Shown here: positions 16,974 through 25,284 of the stretch, one piece after another | Layout: every line of letters starts with the position of its first letter | How positions within the stretch are numbered: the first letter of the stretch is position 1 | Source of the DNA: Mucilaginibacter sp. | GTDB taxonomy: Bacteria > Bacteroidota > Bacteroidia > Sphingobacteriales > Sphingobacteriaceae | Length of the DNA: 64,000 nucleotides | NCBI RefSeq assembly: GCF_028288225.1 | Contig: NZ_JAQBOC010000095.1 | Coordinates: 1-64,000, forward strand | Direction: 5' to 3' | Made by a program: the position numbers and the translations under genes | Notes under the pieces: model-generated | The model's input: the letters and a program-made list of their open reading frames with translations, nothing else | What the model was told of the DNA's origin: nothing | Database searches by the model: none

Positions 16974-17384
16974 ATGAGTATAGAAATAATTTATAAAACC
17001 AGTTGCCTGGTGATTTTAAGCTTAGTTATTACCTCATTTAATTACTCAAATCCACTTAAAGGCACTTGGGAATATTGCGGCGATGTATTTAACGGGAAGG
17101 TTGAAAATGCCCCAACGGAGTACACTTTACAAAGAAAATATTCTTCAAAAACCTATGAATCGTTTTTGCTTGAAAAAGGTGAAAAACCTCAAAAGTATGA
17201 AGCGGGAGATTATACTATAAATGCCGATACCTGTATTGAAACACAAACCTTTAGTGCCCAGGAATCAAAGCTGGTAGGGGTAAACATCCATTACCTTTAT
17301 TCAATCCGGAATGATACCCTTACACTCAGCGGGACCTTGCCAAACGGTAATATTGTAAAAGAGTTTTGGAAGAAGACGAAGTAG
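16974..17384 (+). CDS. Small secreted lipocalin-like protein of unknown function
   Basis: 136 aa. A hydrophobic N-terminal segment (about residues 9-22, LVILSLVITSF) looks like a signal peptide or anchor. The mature part has NPLKGTWEYCGDVFNG, with the G-x-W pattern that opens lipocalin-like barrels, and later YSIRNDTLTLSGTLPNG and a terminal EFWKKTK. Proteins of this look are common and uncharacterised in Bacteroidota. The start ATG is 51 nt after hemF, so it may share its transcript, but no functional tie to heme is visible beyond position. Confidence 0.6.
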   Translation: MSIEIIYKTSCLVILSLVITSFNYSNPLKGTWEYCGDVFNGKVENAPTEYTLQRKYSSKTYESFLLEKGEKPQKYEAGDYTINADTCIETQTFSAQESKLVGVNIHYLYSIRNDTLTLSGTLPNGNIVKEFWKKTK

Positions 17385-17555
17385 TTTGAATATAAGAAAT
17401 CAGAAAATTTTTTGGTGAATAACTACTCATCAATGCCACACATATTTGTTACCAAAAATGGCATGGTTAACCATTAATTTTCTTAACTTCGCGGGTGGTT
17501 TAAAAACACTTTTTTAAACACACAATTATAGAGAAGATCCTACAGAAAAATAAAA

Positions 17556-20099
17556 ATGGCCGAAGAAACAGGAAACGGAAACACACCACCAGAAGACAGA
17601 ATAATTTCGATAAATATTGATGAAGAAATGCGGGCAGCCTACATTGATTATTCAATGTCGGTTATCGTATCAAGGGCATTGCCTGATGTACGCGATGGTT
17701 TAAAACCCGTTCACAGGCGCGTATTATATGGCATGCTTGACCTGGGTTTAAGCAATAACAAGCCCTATAAAAAATCAGCCCGTATAGTGGGCGAGGTGCT
17801 GGGTAAGTATCACCCGCATGGCGATACATCAGTTTATGATGCTATGGTACGTATGGCGCAGGACTGGAGCTTGCGCTACCCCTTTGTTGAGGGGCAGGGT
17901 AACTACGGTTCAATTGATGGTGACCAGCCCGCGGCGATGCGTTATACAGAAGCAAGGCTTGAAAAGATAGCAGAGGAAATGCTTGCTGATATTAACAAAG
18001 ACACTATTGATTTCCAATTAAACTTTGACGACTCGTTACAGGAACCAACGGTTTTACCGGCCAAGTTTCCTAATTTGCTGGTTAACGGAGCATCAGGTAT
18101 CGCGGTAGGTATGGCCACAAATATGGCACCGCACAACCTTACCGAGGTGGTTAACGCCACCCTGGCGCTGATTGATAACCGCCAAATTACAATCGATGAG
18201 TTGATGGTGCATATTAAAGGTCCTGATTTTCCAACGGGGGCAATTATATATGGATTTGAGGGTGCACGCCAGGCTTTTGAAACCGGCCGCGGCAGAATAG
18301 TTATCCGCTCAAGGGCTGAAATTGAAATTTATAACAGCGACCGCGAGCGTATCATCGTATCCGAAATTCCTTACCAGATAAATAAGGCGCTGATGATTGA
18401 GCGTACTGCCGAGTTGGTTAATGATAAAAAGATTGAAGGTATTTCTGCCATCCGGGATGAATCTAACCGCGAAGGGATCCGCGTTGTTTATGAAATAAAA
18501 CGCGACGCCAACGCGGCTATCGTACTAAATAACCTATACAAACAAACCGCGCTTCAAACATCATTCAGTATAAACAATATTGCGCTGGTACACGGCAGGC
18601 CAATGCTGCTTAACCTGAAAGACCTGATCCATCACTTTGTTGAGCACAGGCATGAGGTGGTAATCCGCCGCGCCAAATTCGAGCTTTCAGAAGCTGAAAA
18701 ACGCGCACATATCCTGGAAGGCTTGCTGATAGCTTTAGATCACCTGGATGAAGTAATAAAACTGATAAGGGCTTCAAATACGCCGGATGACGCGAGGGAA
18801 GGTTTAATTACCCAGTTTGGATTAAGTGACTTACAGGCACGTGCCATCCTGGATATGACCTTAAGAAGGTTAACCGGACTTGAGCGCGATAAGATTAAAG
18901 ACGAATACGAAAGCCTGATGAAATTAATTGATTATTTGAAATCAATTTTGGACGATGAAGGCTTAAGGATGCAGATAATTAAAGATGAGCTTATTGAGAT
19001 CCGTGATAAATATGGCGATGAACGTAAAACCGAAATGGTACACTCATCGGCCGAGATGAATACGGAGGATTTTATTGAGGATGAGGATGTTGTAATTACC
19101 ATATCACGTGAGGGATACATCAAGCGCACACCTTTAACCGAATACCGCAGGCAGGGCAGGGGTGGCAAAGGCGCAATAGGCAGTAATAGCCGCGATGCTG
19201 ATTTTATTGAGCATCTGCTGATTGCATCAAACCACAATTACATGCTCTTCTTTACCGAATCTGGTCAATGTTTCTGGCTTAGGGTATTTGAAATTCCGGA
19301 AGGAACCCGCACATCAAAAGGCAGGGCTATCCAGAATATTATTAATATCCCGAAAGAAGAAAATATTAAGGCTTATATTAAGCTGATTAGTTTGAAGGAT
19401 AAGGAATACCTGGAAAACAACTTTATAATTATGTGTACCAAAAAGGGTACCATTAAAAAGACATCACTCGAAGCTTATTCACGTCCGCGTGCAAATGGTA
19501 TAAATGCAATAAATATTAATGAAGGCGATTCATTATTAGAGGCAAGCTTAACCAGCGGCACAAGCGAAATTGTAATGGCATTAAAATCTGGCCGCGCAAT
19601 CAGGTTCAATGAGTCAACAGTAAGGCCAATGGGTCGCACCGCAACCGGTGTTCGTGGTATTACACTTGAAAACGCCGATGATGAAGTTGTAGGTATGATC
19701 AGTATTGATAACCCGGAAACAACTGTATTGGTAGTATCAGAAAAAGGTTATGGAAAACGTACCGATATTGATGATTACAGGGTAACTAACCGTGGCGGTA
19801 AAGGTGTAAAAACTTTAAATATTACTGATAAAACCGGAAAACTTGTTGCCATAAAAGGTGTTACAGATAATGAGGACCTGATGATCATCAATAAATCTGG
19901 CGTTATAATAAGGATAGCTATAAGTGAGCTAAGAACTATGGGAAGAGCTACCCAGGGCGTAAGGTTAATAACCCTCAAAGGGAATGATGAAATAGCATCA
20001 GTAGCAAAAATTGAGCATGATGAGGATGAAGAAAAAGAAATAGATGAAAATGCTGAAGACACCGGCACCGAGCCGGCTGCCGATGATATAAATGAATAA
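17556..20099 (+). CDS. gyrA: DNA gyrase subunit A
   Basis: 847 aa. The breakage-reunion domain holds SMSVIVSRALPDVRDGLKPV and the catalytic Tyr130 in AAMRYTEARL. The quinolone-determining region reads KYHPHGDTSVYD, with Thr91 at the position of E. coli Ser83 and Asp95 at Asp87; Thr there is an ordinary variant. The C-terminal domain carries a GyrA-box-like QGRGGKG (near 537) and repeated beta-pinwheel blades (GRTATGVRG, NRGGKGVK, GRATQGVR), favouring GyrA over ParC. An acidic tail (DEDEEKEIDENAED) closes the protein. gyrB is not in the window. Two TPR genes follow at once. Confidence 0.97.
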   Translation: MAEETGNGNTPPEDRIISINIDEEMRAAYIDYSMSVIVSRALPDVRDGLKPVHRRVLYGMLDLGLSNNKPYKKSARIVGEVLGKYHPHGDTSVYDAMVRMAQDWSLRYPFVEGQGNYGSIDGDQPAAMRYTEARLEKIAEEMLADINKDTIDFQLNFDDSLQEPTVLPAKFPNLLVNGASGIAVGMATNMAPHNLTEVVNATLALIDNRQITIDELMVHIKGPDFPTGAIIYGFEGARQAFETGRGRIVIRSRAEIEIYNSDRERIIVSEIPYQINKALMIERTAELVNDKKIEGISAIRDESNREGIRVVYEIKRDANAAIVLNNLYKQTALQTSFSINNIALVHGRPMLLNLKDLIHHFVEHRHEVVIRRAKFELSEAEKRAHILEGLLIALDHLDEVIKLIRASNTPDDAREGLITQFGLSDLQARAILDMTLRRLTGLERDKIKDEYESLMKLIDYLKSILDDEGLRMQIIKDELIEIRDKYGDERKTEMVHSSAEMNTEDFIEDEDVVITISREGYIKRTPLTEYRRQGRGGKGAIGSNSRDADFIEHLLIASNHNYMLFFTESGQCFWLRVFEIPEGTRTSKGRAIQNIINIPKEENIKAYIKLISLKDKEYLENNFIIMCTKKGTIKKTSLEAYSRPRANGINAININEGDSLLEASLTSGTSEIVMALKSGRAIRFNESTVRPMGRTATGVRGITLENADDEVVGMISIDNPETTVLVVSEKGYGKRTDIDDYRVTNRGGKGVKTLNITDKTGKLVAIKGVTDNEDLMIINKSGVIIRIAISELRTMGRATQGVRLITLKGNDEIASVAKIEHDEDEEKEIDENAEDTGTEPAADDINE

Positions 20100-20102
20100 T
20101 AA

Positions 20103-21221
20103 ATGATTTGCCGTAAAATTATATTACCGCTTTTAATTTTATCCTTTAGTACTTCTGTTGCTTTTTGCCAAACAGAAGTACTTAAAGGTGTTGTGAACAG
20201 CCTGGCCTTTTATAAACAAAAAAAGGACCTGAAATATTTAGCAAATGCTAAAAAATCTGTAGATAGCCTAATCATAACACGGGCCGATTCAGTGGACGCG
20301 GAAAAAACTGTTTACCGTATTGTTGTTTATTCAAGCATATTATATATCGATTCGCTGAACAAGCTTAACCAGCCTGCTAATTTTTTTGCACAAACTACAG
20401 ACATGGTTAATAATCTGTCATCAAAAAGAAAAGCATACAAATACCAGGCAGAAATAGATTATTCAAAAAGATGCCTGGCAAATGTTTATATACGCAAAGC
20501 TTTTTTGTATGTAAATAAGTCTGATTTTGGCAATGCTTTACAGCTATTTCAAAGCGCACAAAAATATGCCCCTTCGTTTAAGCAGCTTAATGCCTATATT
20601 GCTTACTCAAATAACAAGCTGGGTAATATGCAAATTGCTGCAAAATACTATACAGATTTAGTTAATGCCGATAGCACCAAAGCTGAATATGTGCAGGCCG
20701 CATCAAATAATTACAAATTATTGGGCGATACAGCAAGTGCACTTAATGTTATAAAGAAAGGCCGTAAGCTATTACCTAATGATAAAACACTATTGCTTGA
20801 TGAGGCAAACATTTACAGCAACCGGAAAGATTACCGTTCATTAGCTCCATTATTGCCAGCCTTACTTGACCTTAATTCAAATAACGCAGATATTGCATTT
20901 GTGGCAGCTGTATGTTACGACCATTTGAATCAGCATGATAAAGCGGAATCACTTTATTTAAGATCGATAGATTTAAACAGTTCATTATATGATCCTATCT
21001 TTAACCTTGGGTTATTATATTTAAAAGAAAGTGTTACAAAGCAGGAGAAGGGCAATAATCCGGATAATACCCGTGCAGCACAATGGCTTGAAAAGGCAAA
21101 CGAAATATCACCAAATAATGCTGATTGCCTGCACGTGTTACAGCTAGCTTATACACAAGCAGGAAATCAAGATCAAATTAACAGGATAAATAATAAATTA
21201 AAACAGTTAACCAATCAATAA
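20103..21221 (+). CDS. Secreted TPR-repeat protein downstream of gyrA
   Basis: 372 aa. A signal peptide (MICRKIILPLLILSFSTSVAFC) is followed by a helical protein with several TPR-like units, clearest at GNALQLFQSAQKYAPSFKQL, GNMQIAAKYYTDLVNADSTK, and HDKAESLYLRSIDLNSSLYDP. TPR arrays mediate protein contacts; no enzymatic domain is seen. The ATG lies 3 nt after the gyrA stop and the next TPR gene starts 5 nt after this stop, so the three form a tight cluster. Probably periplasmic. Partner unknown. Confidence 0.75.
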   Translation: MICRKIILPLLILSFSTSVAFCQTEVLKGVVNSLAFYKQKKDLKYLANAKKSVDSLIITRADSVDAEKTVYRIVVYSSILYIDSLNKLNQPANFFAQTTDMVNNLSSKRKAYKYQAEIDYSKRCLANVYIRKAFLYVNKSDFGNALQLFQSAQKYAPSFKQLNAYIAYSNNKLGNMQIAAKYYTDLVNADSTKAEYVQAASNNYKLLGDTASALNVIKKGRKLLPNDKTLLLDEANIYSNRKDYRSLAPLLPALLDLNSNNADIAFVAAVCYDHLNQHDKAESLYLRSIDLNSSLYDPIFNLGLLYLKESVTKQEKGNNPDNTRAAQWLEKANEISPNNADCLHVLQLAYTQAGNQDQINRINNKLKQLTNQ

Positions 21222-21225
21222 TACC

Positions 21226-22539
21226 ATGAAAATCAAACTTTTGATGACATGCCTTTTAGGCTTAGCTTCTGCAGCTACCTTTGCACAAAAAGGAGAACTA
21301 AATAATGCGCAAAGCGAATATGATACTTATGCATCATTACGGGGCCAAAAGGTAGCAGCACTTGCAACCAAAGCTGCTGCCAGCATTCAAAATGCTAAAA
21401 CATCCATTGATAAAGCTTCAACAAATGAAAAAACGGCTAATAACCCGTTAACCTATGCCTTAAAAGGTGCAATTTATTCTTCATTAGCGGTTGATGACAG
21501 TGTAGCCACGACATCGGCCCCATTATTTGCAACAGCAGATGAAGCCGTTAAAAAGGCCAAAGAACTGGATACAAAAGGTGATAATAAAAAACTAATAGAT
21601 GCTGCAAATATTAATTTAGCCCAGTATAAATTGACAGCAGGAGTAAAGGATTATCAAAATAAAAAATACGAAGACGCTTATAAAGAATTTGATTATTACC
21701 GTACCGCTTTACCTGAAGATACTAATGCAATATATTACACAGCTCTATCTGCAGCAAATGCCGGAGAGAAAGACCCTAAATATTATCCATTAGCTATTAC
21801 AAACTATAACAAGCTGTTAACTACCAAGTACTCAGGCAATGCAAGGGTATACCTGGATATGACGAGCATATATCTGCTTGCAAAAGATACTGCTAACGCA
21901 TTAAAAGTAGCAGGTGAAGGCGTTGCTAAATATCCAACATATTCAGAACTGCGCAAAAGAGAAATCGAGATGGCTTTACAGAGCGGTAAACAAAGTGAAG
22001 TTGTAGGAAAAATTCAAAGTGCGATAACTAACGATCCTAAAAATAAGGATCTGGAATATTACCTTGGCTTAACTTATTCACAGGTTGGTGATGCTGCAAA
22101 CGCAAGGGCTGATAAAGCTAAAGACGATGCAACAAAAAATAAGGAACATACTACGGCGCTGGATAATTATGCAAAGGCTACTGACGCGTATAAAAAGGCG
22201 CTGGAGATTGATCCGGATTATTTTGAGGCTAACATGAATTTGGGTTACGTATTAATGCGCCCGGCACTTGATATCTTTAATGCTGCTAATAAATTACCAT
22301 CCACTAAACAAAAAGAATATGATGCCGCAATTGCAAAATCAAATGCACAACTTGATCTGGCGAAACCTTATTTGCAAAAAGCCGTAGATCTTAAAGCGAC
22401 ATCAGTTGATGCTTTAACAAATTTAAGGAATTACTACAGGGCAAAAATTGACCCGGCACATGCAGCAGAAAATAAAGCTAAAGCTGCTGAGCTAAAACAA
22501 AAAATAGATGCCCTGGGCACAAGCGGGGGGGGCAAATAA
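21226..22539 (+). CDS. Secreted TPR-repeat protein
   Basis: 437 aa with a signal peptide (MKIKLLMTCLLGLASAATFA). Alanine- and lysine-rich helices include TPR-like units such as YEDAYKEFDYYRTALPEDTN and AYKKALEIDPDYFEANMNLG. It ends in a glycine-rich tail (GTSGGGK). It looks like a diverged neighbour of the preceding TPR gene rather than a close duplicate. Four bases separate the two. A strong terminator follows within 10 nt, so this ends the gyrA cluster. Expected in the periplasm; function unknown. Confidence 0.75.
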   Translation: MKIKLLMTCLLGLASAATFAQKGELNNAQSEYDTYASLRGQKVAALATKAAASIQNAKTSIDKASTNEKTANNPLTYALKGAIYSSLAVDDSVATTSAPLFATADEAVKKAKELDTKGDNKKLIDAANINLAQYKLTAGVKDYQNKKYEDAYKEFDYYRTALPEDTNAIYYTALSAANAGEKDPKYYPLAITNYNKLLTTKYSGNARVYLDMTSIYLLAKDTANALKVAGEGVAKYPTYSELRKREIEMALQSGKQSEVVGKIQSAITNDPKNKDLEYYLGLTYSQVGDAANARADKAKDDATKNKEHTTALDNYAKATDAYKKALEIDPDYFEANMNLGYVLMRPALDIFNAANKLPSTKQKEYDAAIAKSNAQLDLAKPYLQKAVDLKATSVDALTNLRNYYRAKIDPAHAAENKAKAAELKQKIDALGTSGGGK

Positions 22540-22548
22540 CACCGTATT

Positions 22549-22581
22549 AATAAAAGGGGATCAGTTTGGTTCCCTTTTATT
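22549..22581 (+). terminator. Terminator of the gyrA-TPR cluster
   Basis: AATAAAAGGG (22549-22558) pairs with CCCTTTTATT (22572-22581), extended inward by weaker pairs, 9 nt after the last TPR gene. Confidence 0.75.
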
Positions 22582-22680
22582 ATTCAATTGCTACTTAACA
22601 TAATATTAATTATGAGAAAATAGTATTCTTTTTAAAGCCATTCAATGTCAGCTTCATTCCATCTTTTAACGAATACCCGT

Positions 22681-22714
22681 CTAAAACAAAAAAACATCAT
22701 TAAACTTGTTTTAG
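22681..22714. promoter_or_regulatory. Inverted repeat upstream of the SDR gene, possible operator
   Basis: CTAAAACAA (22681-22689) and TTGTTTTAG (22706-22714) are perfect inverse 9-mers 16 bp apart, ending 22 nt before the SDR ATG. Position suits a regulator site; the AT-rich base makes chance possible. Confidence 0.35.
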
Positions 22715-22736
22715 TAAAACACAACAAATCAAAATC

Positions 22737-23531
22737 ATGGATCTTAAAATAAAAAATAAAATAGCATTGGTTACCGGCTCAACTGCTGGTATTGGATATG
22801 CAATTGCAAAAGCGTTGGCAAATGAAGGCGCCGGGGTATTTGTAAACGGCCGCACCAATGAACGGGTTAGTTTGGCCGTAGAAAATTTAAAGAAAGAAAC
22901 CGGCAATACAAATATTAAAGGGATAGCTGCTGATTTTTCAGACAAACAACAAGTTGATCAATTGATAGCCGATCTTCCGCAGGTTGATATATTGATTAAT
23001 AACGTGGGTATTTTTGAGCCTAAAGAATTTAGTGCCATCTCCGATGAAGATTGGTTTAAATTTTATGAAGTAAATGTTTTGAGCGGGGTTCGTTTATCAA
23101 GAGCTTATTTTGATAAGATGCTTGAGAAAAACTGGGGCCGTATTATATTTATTTCAAGTGAGTCGGCTTTACAGATCCCTGAAGAAATGATCCATTACGG
23201 AATGACAAAAACTGCTCAAATAGCTGTAGCGCGAGGACTTGCAGAGCTTACAAAAGGTACGGGCGTAACTGTAAATGCTGTATTGCCCGGCCCCACATGG
23301 TCTGAAGGTGCCGGTACTTTTGTAAAAGACCTGGCAGCACAAAAAAGCCTTACAATTGAAGAAATGGAAAAGGAATTTTTTAAAACGGCAAGGCCCACTT
23401 CAATTCTTCAGCGCTTTATTGATCCGGATGAAATAGCCAGCCTGGTTGCATATATAGCAAGCGACCTATCTATAGCAACTAATGGCGCAGCAATCAGAGC
23501 CGACGGTGGCCTGGTAAAAAGCCCATTTTAA
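22737..23531 (+). CDS. Short-chain dehydrogenase/reductase
   Basis: 264-aa classical SDR: TGSTAGIG cofactor loop near residue 15, INNVG at about 84 (variant of NNAG), serine in FISSESA, and YGMTK supplying catalytic Tyr and Lys. VLPGPTWSEGAG follows the active site. The long C-terminal insertion (AAQKSLTIEEMEKEFFKTARP) before the final GAAIRADGGLVKSPF is seen in a subgroup of Bacteroidota SDRs. Substrate unknown. It is followed by a bidirectional terminator against a convergent lipoprotein gene. Confidence 0.85.
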   Translation: MDLKIKNKIALVTGSTAGIGYAIAKALANEGAGVFVNGRTNERVSLAVENLKKETGNTNIKGIAADFSDKQQVDQLIADLPQVDILINNVGIFEPKEFSAISDEDWFKFYEVNVLSGVRLSRAYFDKMLEKNWGRIIFISSESALQIPEEMIHYGMTKTAQIAVARGLAELTKGTGVTVNAVLPGPTWSEGAGTFVKDLAAQKSLTIEEMEKEFFKTARPTSILQRFIDPDEIASLVAYIASDLSIATNGAAIRADGGLVKSPF

Positions 23532-23545
23532 TTATAGGCTTTAAA

Positions 23546-23577
23546 CAAAACGCCCGGATATTAATCCGGACGTTTTG
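23546..23577. terminator. Bidirectional terminator
   Basis: CAAAACG-C-CCGGAT (23546-23559) pairs with ATCCGG-A-CGTTTTG (23564-23577) around the loop ATTA with one internal mismatch. It sits between the convergent SDR and lipoprotein genes. Confidence 0.8.
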
Positions 23578-23589
23578 CTGTAAACACAT

Positions 23590-23787
23590 CTAGTGATGTG
23601 TTGTATCCTTTTTCATCGTATCCTTTTTCGTTGTGTCCGGTGCTGCAGGTGGCGGTGGTGGTGTCACTTTTGTGGTATCTTTCTTTGTGGTATCACTGGT
23701 ACTCGCACTTTTTGATGAACCGCAGCCTGCTGCTATTGAGCCGATCATTGCTGCGATCAGCGCAAAGTTTAAAATTTGCTTTTTCAT
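23590..23787 (-). CDS. Small low-complexity lipoprotein
   Basis: 65 aa. The lipobox IAAGC puts the lipidated cysteine at residue 22. The mature part is disordered and repetitive: serine-rich start, then KKDTTK, PPPPPAAPD, TTKKDTMKKDTTHH. Thr/Asp/Lys/Pro tails of this type are common on small outer-membrane-linked lipoproteins in Bacteroidota. No domain is present. It converges on the SDR gene. Two plus-strand frames over the same bases are shadows of its low-complexity codons. Confidence 0.75.
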   Translation of the reverse strand: MKKQILNFALIAAMIGSIAAGCGSSKSASTSDTTKKDTTKVTPPPPPAAPDTTKKDTMKKDTTHH

Positions 23788-24057
23788 AGATTTTATATAT
23801 TTAATAATTTATCAATACAAGCCATAACATCAAAACTTTCGTCATTGTTTGCGTTATTTTCTTTAATAATTAAATATAATCAGTCGACTTATTTTCAACG
23901 TTAGTTTAATTCTTAAATTGTTGATTAGAGAAATTGAAAATTGTATCACACTGGTTGCTTTTACAAGGAATTTTCAGATATTTAGCCACAAGGGAAACAA
24001 CATTTATTTATTTTTCAACTCCCCTACCCGCTTTACATCAAAATCCCAGCCAAAATA

Positions 24058-24534
24058 ATGCATATAATAATGAATGAGGATGTTTTCCTTAAAAATGGTT
24101 TTCATATTTCAACCGATCAAAGCTTGCTTGATTTTGGAATGATATTTAATTACCTGGATAAAGAATCGTACTGGGCGCAGGGTATCCCTGTTGAAACCCT
24201 TAAAAAGGCTATTGCCGGCTCTCTTTGCTTTGGCGTTTACTATCAAAATAAACAGGTCGGATTTGCACGGGTAATAACCGATAAAGCTACATTTGCTTAC
24301 CTTTGCGATGTATTTGTACTGGCAGATCACCGGCGTTTAGGGTTATCAAAATGGCTGATGCAAACCATTGTTAAACACCCGGAGCTGCAAGGTTTAAGGC
24401 GTTGGTCGCTGGCAACGACAGATGCGCAAGGCTTATATAGCCAATTTGGCTTTAAGCAGATTACCAGGCCTGAAAGATGGATGGAAATATTTACACCTTA
24501 TCAATCGCTAAAAAAAGAGAAGGAAGAAAAATGA
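24058..24534 (+). CDS. GNAT-family N-acetyltransferase
   Basis: 158 aa, with GNAT features: substrate side YYQNKQVGFARVITDK, the acetyl-CoA loop in LADHRRLGLSKWLM (R-x-x-G-L/G-x-x-L), and the closing LYSQFGFKQI. The family moves an acetyl group from acetyl-CoA to an amine; target unknown. The start is uncertain between ATG 24058 and ATG 24070 (MNEDVF). The stop overlaps the next gene's start as ATGA (24531-24534), indicating translational coupling with the AlbA_2 protein. Confidence 0.85.
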   Translation: MHIIMNEDVFLKNGFHISTDQSLLDFGMIFNYLDKESYWAQGIPVETLKKAIAGSLCFGVYYQNKQVGFARVITDKATFAYLCDVFVLADHRRLGLSKWLMQTIVKHPELQGLRRWSLATTDAQGLYSQFGFKQITRPERWMEIFTPYQSLKKEKEEK

Positions 24535-25154
24535 ATTTGAAAAGGCTGATTTTTGAGGGTGAAGGTGTTAAACTCGACTTTAAAAAAACAATTACCAGTT
24601 GCGAGAAGATAGCCCGTACCATGGTTTCGTACGCTAATAATAAAGGCGGCAAGCTATTAATAGGCGTGGCTGATGATGGTACTATTAAGGGGGTAAAATC
24701 GGAAGACGAGGAACGTTACATGATAACAAAAGCCGCTCATTTTTATGCCCGCCCGGCGCTTGAGCCCATTTTTGAAGAGGTTTATATTGACGATAAATTA
24801 GTGCTGGTAGTTGACATCGAAGAAAGCGTTACAAAACCGCATTATGCGCTTGCAGAGGATGGAAAATGGTGGGTTTATGTAAGGGTGAAAGATAAGAGTG
24901 TGCTAGCCAGCAAAATTGTTGTTGATGTACTGAAGCGATCGTCAGGCGATGAAGGGGTTTTAATTGAATATTCAAACAATGAAAAGGCACTGCTTGAATA
25001 TTTAGAAAAAACCGATAGGATCACTATAAAAGAATGCTGCGACCTGCTGAAAATTGGCCGGAAAAAAGCACAAAAATTACTGGTAGATCTGATCCTTTCA
25101 GGTATTATCAGGATAAATACTACGGAAAAGGAAGAGTTTTACACGGCGGCGTAG
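24531..25154 (+). CDS. AlbA_2 (Schlafen-type) domain protein with C-terminal winged helix
   Basis: 207 aa. The start at ATG 24531 is chosen over an upstream in-frame ATG because AGGAAG lies 8 nt before it and the frame overlaps the GNAT stop. Residues 1-140 match the AlbA_2 domain: EGEGVKLDFKKTI, SYANNKGGKLLIGVADDG, YVRVKDKSVLAS. The C terminus (LLEYLEKTDRITIKECCDLLKIGRKKAQKLL) is a winged-helix-like DNA-binding segment. Such proteins are usually annotated as putative ATP- or nucleic-acid-binding regulators, with few proven roles. Coupling to an acetyltransferase suggests a shared regulatory or stress role, but this is inference. Confidence 0.78.
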   Translation: MNLKRLIFEGEGVKLDFKKTITSCEKIARTMVSYANNKGGKLLIGVADDGTIKGVKSEDEERYMITKAAHFYARPALEPIFEEVYIDDKLVLVVDIEESVTKPHYALAEDGKWWVYVRVKDKSVLASKIVVDVLKRSSGDEGVLIEYSNNEKALLEYLEKTDRITIKECCDLLKIGRKKAQKLLVDLILSGIIRINTTEKEEFYTAA

Positions 25155-25282
25155 TAGAGATTAGAGACCAGAGGTTAGAGATTAGGGGGATTCTTTTCCG
25201 TTTTTTTTTTTTCTCTTCCCGACTTTCGGACTTTACTGACTTTCGGACTCCTTAATCTCTAATCTCCAATTCACTAACCTCT
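25155..25282. repeat. GAGATTAGAG word-repeat element before the MATE gene
   Basis: The left arm (25155-25186) repeats AGAGATTAG/AGAGGTTAG words; the right arm (25251-25282) is their inverse, CTTAATCTCTAATCTCC then ACTAACCTCT. Between are a T-run and a doublet of GACTTTCGGACT. It fills the whole spacer and ends 2 nt before the MATE start codon. Confidence 0.75.
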
Positions 25283-25284
25283 AC

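Noticed and set aside
23598..23827. Two plus-strand ORFs over the small lipoprotein
   Set aside because: They are antisense frames of a low-complexity Thr/Lys/Asp coding region; the minus-strand lipobox protein is the real one.
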